Assembly (NCBI GenBank): GCA_013397435.1
Contig: VZRG01000006.1
Coordinates: 2,238,430-2,302,429 of the forward strand
Direction of reading: 5' to 3'
Origin: Erythrocercus mccallii
Lineage: Eukaryota > Chordata > Aves > Passeriformes > Dicruridae
Length of the DNA stretch: 64,000 bases
In this document: piece after piece, positions 28,201 through 43,200 of the stretch
Layout of the letters: each line of letters begins with the position of its first letter
Numbering within the stretch: the stretch's first letter is position 1
The notes under the pieces: model-generated
What the model saw: only the letters and a program-made list of their open reading frames with translations
Database searches by the model: none
Told to the model about the DNA's origin: nothing
Made by a program: the position numbers and the translations under genes

Positions 28201-31200
28201 TTAACTTTTGGAGGGAGATCTTGCCTGACTGATTGACATAAGAACTGCTAGACATAATAATAACTAAATAATCAGGATATGCAATGGTAACTGTCTAGAA
28301 GCTGTAGCTCAGTTTTAGGCAAGTGTACCCGCACTGTCTGAAATAGACAGGAACTTCTGTCTCACTTTTCATCTGACTCTAACAGAAGTCTTGAAGAAAG
28401 TACAGTGAATCTCTGGAAGAAGTTTTTGCTTTCCCTTGCAAAAACCAGTGCATCTTTCTTAGCCTACAGGCCAACCTTGGAGAGTTAAATGCCATCCCTT
28501 TTGCTCAAGAAAGATACTTAAATACATTCCTTATGTTTGTTCAGCATCACACCGTGTATGCTACTAATTTGTTTTTTGTGGGCCAAATCAGGTCATAGAG
28601 GACTTGTTGAAAGGCACCAAACACTGTGAATTGTGGATGACATTGAAGTCTGTAATGCGTGATGGAAAATATATATGTTGTGTAAAATAATATGAAAATA
28701 CTTTTCAATGTTTTATGCAAGAACATACCATAAGACTAGTATCTAATAACTCAGTTTTGAAGCTTTGAAGTGCTTTAGCCCTTCCTGCAGAGCTCTGTTC
28801 TCTGAAGTAAATGTTCTGAATTGTTATGCTTGCACTGTGTTTGGTACACAAAGCTTCATCAGCTCTCAGTTTACTCATAATACATTTCAGGCATCAACAT
28901 GAAAGAGATCTTACATTTATTGCTTTGGAAATCTGACCCCAGGTCTAGAGTACCAGAACTGTATTTAAAACATGTAAAAAATTGGACTGTTGTAAGACAG
29001 ATTTAGAGGGTTTTTTTTGGTCCAATGCTGAAAAGAAGTAGTAGGGTTTTAGTTTGATTTGGTTTGCTTCATGATGCCAATGTCTAATTACTAGTAATTA
29101 TGTTCAGTAGAAGTTTAAAATACTTTCATTCAGTGTAACTGAAACATCAGCCAACTAATGTGCAACTTTCAGAGATGAAGGAACAGATCCACCAATTGCT
29201 ACTCAGCACAGTTTTGAAATCATTGAATTTAGGAAAATGCCTATCAGCTGATTTTTGGACACTCTTTCTCATTATTACCTTTCTGGAAAAAAAGTCTTTT
29301 CTGAGTGCATATTTACACTTCTCTAAGATCTATGATTCTACAAATGCTTTGGAAAGGATATCATCTTTCTATTTGAATACGAGCTCTTCTGGAAACACTC
29401 CATTTGTGCCAGATATCTTCATCTTAAGTAAAATGATGCACTCTCTTGGCTGAAGAGCTGAGCATCTTAAGGCAATACTTGAAATACTTGAAAGGCATAA
29501 AAGACTTTTACCATACCTGGATATTTGCCTCATTCACATTAATACTTTTTATGCTGCATTTCAAAATGGGTACCTCAAACCCCTAATTTTAATACTAAAT
29601 TATGATTAATAAGGCAAGACATTTCTAATAAGAATCCCTAGTAGCAGTAGTTGGAAAGAGGGTGGCTTGATCTTAATCCAGTTGGCAAAGCTCCTGAAGA
29701 ATTAAGCTGTGCAGGCTATGGCTTGAACCTGTAACAGTGAATGTTTTTAACAAACACCTCCCCACATGCACAGTTTTGGGTCCTGCCCCAAATTTTCACA
29801 GGTTTACACTGTCCTTCAGTCAATGTTCTGTCTTTCAGAATACGAATTTTTATCTGCTCTAGGTTTCCATCAGTCTTGGAGGAGCACACAGTGTATATTC
29901 AAGACCTCTCACCTGTGCCAATGAACATCACGTCATATTGGCCATCTTCTGCGTCCACTCGATCCACCACGATCTGTGTGAACTGGTAATCCACGTCTGT
30001 TTTAATCATGATGGGACGGTTGTTGATGGGGAATACTGGGTTGTACATGGCAGGATGACTTCTGGCAAATGTGATAACTTCATCAGGAAGGTCCTTTGTG
30101 GAATCAAAACCTCCAAATGTTTTACTGGGACACTAGAAATAAAAAAAAAAGTAAATGTTTTACATTTTATTATTTATCATCCCATCTATGGCAGTCTATA
30201 ATTTAATATGTCAGGGAATCTAAGTGTTTTGTGACAGACAGTGAAAGTTAATTCTGCCACTCATAGTCCCTAGTTTTTAATTTATTTTGTATTTAAACCA
30301 ATATGGCTAACATTGCAGATGATGCTCATATATCACTTTTCTTATTCCTTTTTAGTGCAAAAGGCTTTTAAGTCCAATTGTGATTAGTATTAGTTTTTAA
30401 TTGTCAGAAGGAAGAAGTCCTGAAATATCTAAATTATTCAATACGAGGCAAGCAATTCAGTATTTGGTTATGTACACAACACAAAATTAATTAATTATAC
30501 CATTATCTTTGTTTCAAAGTACTGTCTTCAGAATTTGACTGGAAGTCCAAATCGCTACGTGAGGAACCAAACCCTTAAATCCTGGGACAATGCCGTGTTC
30601 TAATGACTTTTCAAACCCCTGCTTGTCTCAACAATTCTGTGTCCTCCCAATAATGTGGATCCTGTTACACTAAATCGAATCTAGTGAGTCATGACTTAAA
30701 TGTATCCTTTTGTTTCCTTCCTCCATTTCTAAGAAAGCCTTCTGTGAGTGTTACTCATCACACCAACCCCGTGAGCTCACAGGTGAGACGAGTCTCGTTA
30801 AGGAACTGCAGTAACTCCTCACTGCCCTGCACAGTGAACAGAACAGTTGGTGTCCCATTGGGATGAACCTGGTCCCATGATGTTAAGACAGAAAAGAGCC
30901 ACTTTTCCCCTGTATACCCCTGTAAATACCCAGACAGTTTTGCCCCTCATCTTTGAGAATCACAGGGTTCTACTTTTCACATTTAGTTTATGTTCTCTCA
31001 CTGTAAGCAGAAACCAGAGGCTGGAAAGGAAAGGAGAGGTAAGACCATGGGGTTGGTAGCCACAAAAGTATTCCTTCACTTCCAGCTATTACATAACCCC
31101 ATTAGGAGACACGATAACTGTGGCTGATCACCATTTGCCCTCATCTCTTCTGTGGAATTGGTAAGTATTTTATTAGCAGTCAGCTGTAACATTAACATAA

Positions 31201-34200
31201 GCATTAGTAGTATATTAGTACTGTTGAACAGGTGAAGAAAAGGAGTCACAATGACACCAGGCCTTGTCAAAGATCCTTGTCAAAGGTCTTGGTGATCCCA
31301 ACTGCTGATCTGTTCAGACAACTCTTGAAGACATGTAAAACACTGAATCCCAGCTGAAAATAATTATTTTGCAGTATTTGAACTTCAAATATAAACAACT
31401 GGTGTTAAAATGCCCAAGATAATTTGCCCTTTATATTCAGGTATAAAATACCTTTCAAATTAATTAAAAACCTAGAGGACAAGATCTTATTAAGTAAGAA
31501 CCCAGTCCTTGCAGGATGCTCAATGGAAGAAATCAATTGTCATTGCTATCACCTTGATTCAAATTATTAATAATTCAACAGAAATGAAATTTAAAAATCG
31601 ATGTTGTCAAAAAGAGTAGTTGCTATACTCAGCAAAGGGATGCTTCCAGCATGGACATACAAAGTGTAAATTGTCCCTTGCTGGCATATTTGTTAATAAG
31701 CAAATTCCTGCACTCTGTTTGTATAGAAGAGAAGATTGGAGGGAAGAAGAGCATTTGATTAAGGCGTGTGGAGCAGACAAAGCAGAAAGCAAATTACATA
31801 TCCATTTTATTTTTTCAAAATTTTCAACCTTTTTCTTCTTATTATAGGTTCTTGCTCTTTTGTACAAAAACATTATGAAGAGAAAATCAGATGGACTTTT
31901 TCATAATTATTGGCCAAACCATTGTCTGTCTCAAAAAATGTGTTTAAAATGCTGCACTTAAATTTTAAGTTTGCTTTACATCTCAATTAATATTCTAACT
32001 ACAGTGCTACAGTGCAATACTAATTACTTGGATTAATTAGATAACAATTAATTAGATAATAGCTGTAAAGTACTCTATGAATAAAAATCACTACAGAAGT
32101 ATTGTTAATTGCAGCTGGGCTGAATTTTCAGTGCTTTTCTGAAGAACTGAAAAAAATTCTAAATGAACATTCATTTCAATTTTAGGCAAATGAATTTCAG
32201 CTGTGTTTCGACTTCTTGAATATTTACTTCCTGGCTCATTTTCCAACAAAGGATTTTACTTGCAGCAATATGAAACAAGCTCCCGAGGGAAGTGGTCACA
32301 GTACCAAGAGCGCCAGAGCTCAGGAAGCATTTGGACAATGCTCTGAGGCTCATGGTGTAATTCTTGGGACTGTTCTGTTCAGAGCCAAGAATTGGACTCA
32401 GTGATCCTTGTGGTTCCCTTCCAACTCAGGATATTCTATCATTCTATGGACCAAGATATACTTTGCACAGAAAATTCATAAAACTAAAATTAGGGTCGTA
32501 ATTCTGTGTGTTTGAATAAGACTCTCTATTCTGAGACCTCTATTACTCCTTGGATCCCCTGCTTTTCTGAGAATAAAAAAACTACTGTAATCCTGTGTCT
32601 TTACATGTGAAGTTTTAAGTGCATTACCTGGACTAGGCCCAGTACGGAATCCAACAGAACAATCAATATCTACATTTTGGTAGGAAGAAAAAGCTTTTTG
32701 GTCATAACTCTTGGTGCCATGAAGCAGAGAAAATGAGCTCTGTAGCTGAATTCACAGAAAGTCAGATAGGAATTGAGGATGAGGTACCTGAGTTAAGATG
32801 AGGTATACACAAAAGTCCTCCCTCCTCTCCTAGACACTTAAAAAAAACCAAACCCAAAAAACAAAAACAACAAAAAAAAAAACCAAAAAACAAAAAACCC
32901 CCCAAAAGCCAACCAACCAACAACAACAACAACAAACCTCAGAAAACAACAAAAAAACCCAAACCAAAAACCAAAACCAAAAAATAAAACCAAACAACAT
33001 AACCAAGTCCTACAGATCTTACAGGAAAAATTCTGGCAACTTCTTTGTTACATGTGAAGCTCATGTAGAATTGTTTATAAAGCTTTCCGGTTTTTCAAAA
33101 CCCATTTACTTTCCTTTTCTTTTACTCATACTGGGCAAGTCACCAGATGCTCAAGAAGTTTACTGGCACCTCACCTATTAAATTCCTGAGATAATTCAGC
33201 ACTGTTTAACTGCAGTGCAATCTGGAAATGAATTACTGTAAGAAGATCAGGTTTTTTTCTCCCATCTCTTTCTGCACTTCTTGGAAAAGGAGTCCAAAGG
33301 TCTGGCATCTAAAGAACTTCAAAATCTTTTTCTTCTTTACTCTCACCAGACCTTCAAATCATTGAAAACACACACAACTTTATCACTTTATAAACAGAAA
33401 GTTCTTTCCAGTCAGAAATGCACCTCATTTTAAAATTTAGTTTTATCCTGTTAATACAACAGAATGATTTTAGCAACTGTGAGGGCACTACTCTTTTTTC
33501 AAAGTGGCAGAACCCAGGATTAGAGTAACTGGCATTGGCCTAGGACAAACTATTGGCCTCAGACACTCCAATAAACATTTACAGTGGCATGGCCTCCTGC
33601 ACTACATCTGCAGGGCTAAGCAGACCTGTAAAATCTGAGATCACAATTACCTTTAAGCAAGAAAACAGCTTACAGTGGAATCTGAACATCTTTGCTATTT
33701 GTGAATCTTAATATAAGCATTTTATAATGAAATCGTAAAGGTAAACTCCATTCTGATAGGCCAGAAACAAAAGTATCTGAGACCTAACTGCATTTCCTTA
33801 CTTTGACAAAGGCTCTGAGTTCACTTTACCACTTAATGGCTGGGTTCTGGTCCTTATTTTTCTGCTTATTCTGGGGAAGTTGATCAAGTTATTATTTTCT
33901 CATACGCAACTCAGATCAAGACCCTCAGGAAACTCTTGGAGCAGCCCTCAGGCAGGAGTGAAGTCACAGCTCTGTCTCAGGACACAGAACTGCCAGTCTC
34001 AAGAGCAGTATTTTAGAATCTCAACGGAGCTGCATCTGATCTCTGCAGAGGAGTGAATGCAACAGAGCCTGTCTGCAGTAGTCAGTTCTTTATCTCAGCC
34101 TATTTCTGTAATAGAAACGTGTGACATTCTTCTTTGTCCATAGTTCTACATGATATCTAGTATCTGGTTTTGTTCAGAAAGGTTAATTGATACTGGAATC

Positions 34201-37200
34201 AAAGAGGAATATAATGAAATAGAATAATGAACACTAAGTCTGTTAAACTGAAAAGGTGAGAATAGCTATGCAAGAAATACCAAAAATATCTACTCATTCA
34301 CATTTTCTACAGAGTTGTAAAACAATAGAACTTAAAAAAAACCCCAACTCCCTGACATAACAGAATTAACTGTAGTAATGAAAAAAGTTCACCATCAGAT
34401 GAGAAATGAAACCTCTTTTATGCTGCAGAGCTTTTATTTTAACTCTGGAAAAAATTAGAAACTCCTTCTGCAGTGAAATTCTGCTGTGAAGGAGTGAGGA
34501 GTGCTGAGGAATCCAGCTGTTAGGGAGCCACTGTTTTCTTTTACTTAGGAAGTAATTTTAATTAGCTGAGCATATATATCAGTTGAAAGATCAGATTTGG
34601 AAGGACAATTTCAAACATGCCACAGAAAAGTAGAAAATATGATGAACTAAAGAAGCAAAGTTGTTCCTCCTTTCTTTTGTGCTTTATATTTAAGAAGAAT
34701 TTTAAAAGAATGTTGTAGACATATATATTATTTACACATGTACATTTATATGTATACATGTGTACACATATTTTTAATCTTCTGCAATGACAGTTTTCTA
34801 CATAAATGGGCCAACCTGACTTATACAAGCTAAAGGAGTGACCCCAATGTATACAATTAATGCCTGTTTCATAAATGTCCTATCCTCTCAGACTACTGGA
34901 AATTTCAGAGGCAGTTAAATATTTCTAAAATATGATTGCATCAGTTGAAATATGTATGTCTTTTATAGAATAATATTTTAGTCATTTATAAACTAGAAAC
35001 AGAGAACCAGGTAAAAAATAGACATTTTTAAAAATTCCCAGTGGAAGGTAAGAAACTATTGTAGTCATTCTATCATCTATTGCAGAAATATCTATTTCAC
35101 TGTCCTAGATTTAATGCTGAATGAAAGTTCCTAACAGTCAGGCAAATCCTCTGTTTTCCATTTATTCTCACTAAGAATGGCTCAGCCAATATTTGGAAAA
35201 AACCCCCAAATTCCAAGGAAAGGATAATGCAATACAATTTATGAAACACTTGACTTTCAGTAAAATCCTCCAGCCATTACCAAAACTTCTTTTGAAGTTG
35301 TTAATATGAATGCCAAAATTAAAATTCAAGTGAAGTTGTTACTGCAGTTTCATATGTTACAAGAAAATCAGTACATTCTGGACCTGGAGGAACTGATAGT
35401 TTTCCCTTCTGCCACTCTATCCATTTCATTATCTGTATCATTTTCTTTCCTGGATCTCAGCTCAAGGACCATGTAATGTGTGAAAATATTTTCCACAGTT
35501 TTCCCGTTCAGATTTCTTAGGGTACTCACAGTTCCTGGCCGTGGATATGGCACTCTGCCTTGGTAGGGAACCCACTGGTAGTTGGGGCCATCTCGGTGGG
35601 CGTAGGGACCAAGAAACACCCTCCTCACATCAGTCATGCTGTACATACACACTGCTGACCCCTTGAAGATATTACTGAAAATGAGGGGGGGGAGAAGGAA
35701 TCAAATCAGTCTCTTTAAATTATCAGTTGATTTAATCAAGTGCTAGAGCTGTGGGAATAGCAGTTTGATGCTTTCTAATTTATTGCATGGGCTGATTATC
35801 AAAGCTCTGACATGCTCTCAGAGCTATCCTCACTCACCTCCTGTGAAAGTTCAGCAAAACTGATACGATCTCCCAGACATTTTCCTAAGCAGATGGCTGC
35901 TATTTCACTGTTTAAAACATCTTGTCCCCAGAAGGCCAAAGCCCAAATTTGAGTACATTTCAGTAAGGCTTTCCCTAGAGAACTATTCAATTCTTTCCTA
36001 CACTCCACATTTTTCTATTTTTTTATTTTAGCAGTCTCTTCCATCACTTGGGCAGCACAAGTGCAAACTTCGGTGTTGTTTCTTACCCTGCCATTTTTCA
36101 CAGAAGACAGTAAGGACTTGTAAATCTCCCTCTTCTATGCCTGGTACCACTAGAAACATTCTTTCTGTTTAGAAACTAAAACTGGTTTCCTTCACAGACA
36201 AATGTAGCAATACAACCAGTACGTCAAACCTTCCTCAGGCCAAATCTACAAGTATATTTTGTTCTTGGTGAGAGCACAACATTCCAGTTACAAAATATTC
36301 CAGTCACAGTTACGTGTGATTCAATAACAGAACTTTTGAAAGAACGTTAGACTTTCCAGATTTGAGCAATATTTTTACTTATATCTCCTTGACTAGCGGA
36401 TTTCTCACTCCACAGATTTTCTATTTTACACTGCCCCCCAAAAAGTTTATTTATGCTTGCATCCTTTTCCAAATCTGTGTGGAAAGGGCTACAACTGCTG
36501 ATCCCTGCTATAAAAAGCCAATTCAATGGCAAGAACAGCCTGAGAAACTGATAGTCTTTGTGTTTGCTAGCTTGGGAGTGATGATGTACATTGCTCATAA
36601 GAAAGAAACCTAATTCATTACTTCTTACGGCCATTGACTTCTCAGTTCAAAGGTTAAGAAAATGTCGTGTTTTTTAAAACACTTTTAACAAAGAAACCTC
36701 TTTAAAACATGCAGCCACCCAAGTTTCCATGCAAGTAAAATGATATGCTCTGTACCTGGATGTTGTAAACACTCCATAGACTATTGGATTTTTAGGGTCT
36801 TTTGAGTTCATTAGGAACACATCCTCTGTAATGATAACACAAATAGAAAAGAAAATAGGGTTATATTCATACAGATAATACCTGAAGACATTTCTATATT
36901 CCAGCCATTTCTGCCACTTACGTAGTTCATCGAAGTGTGTGTCAATGCCATTGGGTCCTGGTACAGAACAAATCAGACGTGCTTTGAGGAAAGTTGTCCA
37001 TTTGTTAACAAGGCTCCTGTGTCCACCAAAGTCATTCTAATAACAAAAGTATTTTGCATTAATATTTAGCAACATTATTTCTTTGAAATAATGAAATAAT
37101 GAAACAAAGAACAGAGAAAATACAGTAAATAAGATGACATTTAGAGAAAACAGGAGAGGAAAATTCACCCTCTACATACAAAAGCAATATTATGTAGCAA

Positions 37201-40200
37201 AGACACAAAATCTGAATTATTTTTATTTTACATTGTATTGTGTCATATTTCATACTAGTCCATAACTTAAAAACCAAACCCCTCAAATCTCTTTATATAC
37301 CTTTATACATACATATCACTGGAAAAAAGGAAATGGGCAGAATATCTTACTCCAAAGCTCCAAGTGTGACACATCCTGGAAAAGCTGAGGGTGTTTATTA
37401 TGCGTAACTGGGTAGCAACAAAGTAGAAATGAAACTTGCAATGGAACAAAGTAGACAAAAAAGCCAGAACAGTGGGATCAGTTGTAGAACTGTGAAAGGC
37501 AGAAACAAAGGGCCCTAAGGACTTCATATTTTTGAGGTAATTGGTTTTAAAGCAGAAACCTCTGAATTCAAAGGAGGTAAATTGAAGTTGTGCTTATGGA
37601 TTAACAGAAAATTTTACTGTAAACACCACAGTTGCTAAAGCTACAACATTTTAAAATATAATTTAATTAGCAGAAATGTTTTTTCAAAGTCTGTCAGAAA
37701 ACCATCTGGACAATTATCAGTGTGGACAAATGATTCATCTTGCAGTCACTAAGGGTTTTTGGAATGGCTGCCCATTTCTACAGCAGTTCAGAGGCAAGAA
37801 AACACAGTTTCTAAAATTGCTTGCAAGTGCATTCAGTATCACACCAAGAAGTCATCATCTTACCTTGCAGATCTGCCCTATTCTGGCATGAGTGGCTTTT
37901 CCAGTGTGCTCCCCATCAATTGCATTTTCACGGAAGAAGAAATAGATTTTGTCATCTTCTGGATTGTCGCTCTCTGGTATCAGGTGAGCACTGACAAATC
38001 TGGGATCTGAGAAGACAATGCCATTGTGCACGTTACTACTCCACAAACTGGATCATTTATCTTCCTTACATAACTGAACTGTCATTTTTCTTCTCAAGAC
38101 TCAATCACTGCATCCCATGGCAAATATTTCTATATTAGGTATATAATCACCTGTTAATATGTGACAGAGGTTACATTCCTCTTATCTTTAATAATTATAT
38201 ATTTTATCATGTAATATTTTAAATGCTTTAATAATAATTATTTAATACATTAATATCTTTAATTTACATTCCTCTTATCTTTATTACAGAGAGGTATTAG
38301 CTACAGGTATTTAATGAAAAAAATCTTAATTTTATTATTGGAGCAATTAAATGTTTATGAAATCTCTTTACAAATGTTTGTATAACATTACAGCATGGTT
38401 TCATAATTCCATGTATTTATTACTGACATTTTTCTTGCTCTTTGGATGTCTGGACTTTGGTTAATCTTTCTGTATAAGTCACAATTAAAATAAAAGAATT
38501 ATGGAGACAAATGTAAAGTTCTCATTTCACTAATTAAAAAAATATTTTAAATCTAGAAAATTGTTAGTGCATTGCTGTTAAAAGAAGTTAAGTTGAAAAA
38601 CACATTTTGATTGATATTATTTCCACAATACCCCAAATTCCCAAACTTTTGTTTTCTTTTCAGAAGACAAATATATTTTAGAATTTCTTCTCAAGTTGTT
38701 GGAATACTTTGTCTTGCCATTTTTGTGGTTTTATTTTTATAGATACAAATTTTAGTTTTTAATGATTAAAGTGACAACTTTATTTTGTGGTAAAAAAATA
38801 CATCAACAAATGAACATACATGTAATGTGGACATACTGATGGATTACATAAAAAATACTGTAAAGAAGTTTTGGGAGAGAATTTTATAGAATTCACATCA
38901 ATAAATTCATACCAGTGGTGCATCTGGCTCATTGCTGTATTTTACAAGGATACTTCAGCTGATATCTTTCACTATATTTGGAAAAAGAAGACATATCCAA
39001 CAGATTTACCAATCTGTTTTATAACCATTCTACATCTTGCTGGGATAATTAACTGTGAACTATATTTAACTACTCAGAGTCCTGTTCCTATGTGAAATTG
39101 TAAGCTATTTTAGTGGCTGTATTAATATCTTTTCAGTGTATGTTTATTGCTATATAGTCATGGAAATAATGAACCTTGCTATGTTTTGCCAGTTTGCACT
39201 AGCTGGCCTGTGCAACCCATTGCCCTACTAAGGATGGCAGTGTTTTTAAGCAACATATTTTGATAGGTTATGTACATAGAAGTTTAGATGTTCCTCTTGT
39301 ATGAGTATATACAGTGTAATTTTTTGTGTATGTGTGTGTAATATCATGTATTCCGTGTGTATATATATGCATTTATTCTCATGTCCTTGTGTGTGTAGGT
39401 GCATACATGTATTTTATATATATATAGATAGATAGATAGACAGATAGATATAGATAGATATAGATATGTACAGATGGATGACCCTACTGGCTTAGACCAA
39501 AGTTTACTTAGATCAATACACAACCTCCAAGACTGTCCAGAAGTAATTATTTAAGACAGGAAAGAATATGGTGATTACAAGTAATACTCTCCAAGAATAA
39601 AGTCCTTTCCTTAATTTGTTTTCAGTGTAGCTGATTCCCTGAGCTTTGTTGCTTTCTGTGTCCTTAGCTAACTCTCAATAGGCTTCTCATCCAGTTATCT
39701 ATCAAGTTTCTTCTTGAACCCATACAAATTTCTAGAATTCAGCATGTCCTTTTGGAATTTGTTACTCACCTACAGAATATAATAAACTAAAATTTACTTC
39801 TGATGTTCTGTTTTGAACATTGATCTTAGTAACTTCATTTGGTTCCTCTCGATTCCTGTATTGGAAAAATGCTCAGTGATCAAGATGTGGACAAACTATG
39901 CTTTTAACAAGGGCTGGAGCAGTTTTTTTTGTTGAATTCTCTGTTGTTGTTTTTCTTTTTTATTTTTTCCCTATTAATTCCTAACAGGTAATATGGATTT
40001 GACAGCTCCTTAACAGTAATCTGAAATTGCCATGGAAATTATATGCCATACCCCAGAACCTCACTCTTCATTGGTGGTAGCCAGTCCATAGCCCATTCTT
40101 TTACATGTGAAGATAGGCATGTTTTCCTCATGGTTTTCCCCATGGTTTATCACTACTTCATTCATCAAGAATAATTTAATTTGTCATTTGATTGCTTAGC

Positions 40201-43200
40201 TACCCAGTTGCGTAAGATCCTTTTGTGATCCTTCACAGTCTTCCATTGTCTCACTATGCTGTATAACTTAGGTTCATGTGAAAAAAACCCAACCTCTTAT
40301 CCAACCTCTTTTTCAGGTTATTTATGAACATGTTGAACAACACAGGCCACACAACAGATCTCTGTGAAACTGTGTCTACTATCATCTGTTAAAATTAATA
40401 TTTTTAGACATCTGAGAACATGAAAAATACAAGATTTTAAGCTCTTCACCCCAAACCCCAGTAATAAAAGCTATTAAATATTCCTTTCTTCTAGCTGCAT
40501 TTAATAGCCTTCAAGTTACACAGACACAAGACCTAAGATAAATAGTATCTCAATTATTTTTATATGATATATTTATATGATATATTTATATGATATATTT
40601 ATATGATATACTAGATCTTTGCATGTAACTTGAATCTCAAAAAACAAAGGTTATAGCTTGAAAATTTCTGCAGTGCAGTCTGGGGAAGAAGCCATCAGAG
40701 AAAGAGGATACACATTAGAAGACACTGTTCTTAGCTACTGGATTTGGAGAACCTCTTTTCTGGATATGTTGTTTTTACATCCTTAAGGTCTTAATGAAAC
40801 AGGGTAAAAAATAATATTAAACCAAAACCTAAACACATTCCAAATGGTTGAATGAATTGTTTCTAGTGCAATGGGTTTTGTAAATCACAAGATATCAAGT
40901 TCTAAAATAAATCACTGTGAAAAATCACTGAAATAAATCAGGCATCAAAAATCTAGCTTTACATTGGCCTATGAAGATACTGTGGGGAGTCCCATTAGAG
41001 TCAAAAATATTGCTGATATAGCATTGGTTATATAAACTTGCCCTTGGTTAGCATATTATTATTCTTTTCTTTCCGTCTCATAATTTTGCAAGTGAACCAG
41101 AAATAGTAAGACAGGTTAGTATTAAAGCAGGACTGACACAACAATGACAGAAAAATAATTGAATAAATTAAAAATATGTATTTCAAATGATTCTGTCAGA
41201 GTGATAGGAGAGACGAGGATTGTGAGGCAGGCAGATAAAATTAATGGCACAGCTAGAGCACATGTGAGTATGCTTTGCATACACTTCTCGCCAGTGCTCA
41301 TCTGAGATGGATTTGTATTTTCAATGAGTGATTAATAATCCCAATTACATCTCTGCAAATGAAGTAGTCACACAACCTTATATCACAAACACATCCATTG
41401 TACATCATGGAACAGCTTTTCTTGAACAACACTGATGTTTCTTACTGAGCACACCTCGGACTGTTTTGCCATCTAGTTAAATCAATATGTTTTAGTCAAT
41501 AAAAGAGTGGTTCTTCATGTTATAGGGCCCTTGCTCTTGTTACCTGGTGGAGGTTCATTCATTCAGAATGAATGTAACGGTTACAGAAACAACAAGATGA
41601 TACCACGTGTGGGGAGATGGAGAGAGAGTGGTTGATCATTTCATGGGTTATAAAGCTAAGAACCAGTGATCTGTTGTGTGTTCTTTATTGTTTCACTAGC
41701 ACGGGGGCTGTTTGACTTGCCTGAGGCTTGATGCACACTTGCATTCAACCCCAGGGCTTCAGACCATGCTCACTGCTGGCTGTTGAGGGTCCTGATGAAT
41801 CAATCAGCCAGATGGCCGGCAGTCACGCAACACAGCCCTCTCCATGGACTGCACAGCACTTTTTTATTGCTCTTCTTTGAGGATTGGAAGGGAGATATCC
41901 ACAGATGAGGGAATTAGGGACTTCTCCTTGACTCTCCTAATTGCTCACCCATGCAGCAGAAGAAAGAATGTCATCCATGAATGTGTATGTTCAAGTATCG
42001 AGACTGCCCTGCCTTACCCTGCAAAATTAAAGAGGTTTGGTATCAAGGGGTCCCCATGGGAAGTTTAAAATAATTCAGTCAGGGTTGACCTATTTCATAC
42101 ATTCAACACAACACAGCCACGAAAGAAATGCTGGAATGAACTTCAACAAAGTTTTATGAAATGGCAAATAGGACTTTGATCCAAACCCACCAGTAAAAAT
42201 CGTAAAAGTCAGTGCACTGCAGCTATTGGGGGTAGATGGAATGACTTCAAATTTCTGAGTATGAATTATGGAGCATTCTGCAACCCTAAAACTCACTCCA
42301 ATCCATGTAGCCCTCAGAAATGCTGTTAAAACAGTTCAGCACTTTTTTGTTTGAAAGCAGTCTCCCACTGGCTAAAAGTCCAAAAAGCTTGTTTTGGGAA
42401 AATGGATTTAAGAAATCATTTGACAGCAAATATTTTGCAATGATTCATTGCATTTAAAAAACACAGGCAGACAATGTGGAAGACTGCTTTAAAAAAACAG
42501 CATACATCAAACAAACATTTCTGAAACGTGTTTAAGCATGATCAAAGGAGAAACAAAGCCACAGCATAAACATGATCAAAATAAAATTACAGCTAAAAAC
42601 AATTCTCTGATCTTGCAGCCAAAGTGAGCAAGCTAAAAATAAAAACTTAGATTTTTATTTAAAACAATCAGCCCTTAAGAAGCAAATGATTGAAGTCCAC
42701 ACCTTCTTCAGTCTCCTTTTTCCAGCTGTCTTGGCTGTGGTGCTACTTCTCAGATCCCACATGACACCTTTGTACACCACTTTGTGTGCCCTCCTGCAAT
42801 TACCAGCTCTGCAGACATTTCACTGGCAGCAGCTCATTAAACTGTCCTTCCTGAGAAATCTGGCTCTTTATGAAAATGACACCTTGGTCCAGCTGCCGCT
42901 ATGATTTATTTGCCATTGTTTGCTTATTTAAGTAATGGAAACATGTTTTGCCTGTCTCAGCATTTCAGGTTGAGGAAAATCGATCTGCACTGGTTCTTTA
43001 ACAAATGTTACTCTTTAGCAACAACAACCGCACAAATACACACACACCCCCAAGAGCAAGAAACAATAAAAGTCAGAAATTGGCTTTCTAAGTGAATTGT
43101 ATTAGCATTTTAATGAAGATCTATAAACTTGAAGGCACAGAAATTACCTTTATCTGTCAAGACTGAGTAAGCTGAAGGAACAGAAGCTGGGGTCATCTCT

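Larger units (their letters stand above)
30133..35529 (-). other. SEMA3A intron (5.4 kb) with CR1 3' end and A/C-rich tract
   Basis: This phase 0 intron holds the CR1 LINE 3' end at about 32.26-32.45 kb and an A/C-rich low-complexity tract at about 32.84-33.0 kb. A 10-bp imperfectly spaced palindrome lies at 34733-34764. No gene was seen. Confidence 0.8.

Noticed and set aside
32216..32404. Small protein gene on the plus strand
   Set aside because: The translation follows the decayed C-terminus of the CR1 ORF2.
34733..34764. 10-bp inverted repeat (TACACATGTA/TACATGTGTA)
   Set aside because: It sits in alternating purine-pyrimidine TA/CA sequence, where such palindromes are expected by chance.
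41556..41574. 9-bp palindrome CATTCATTC-A-GAATGAATG
   Set aside because: It is built from the simple CATT repeat and shows no supporting context.
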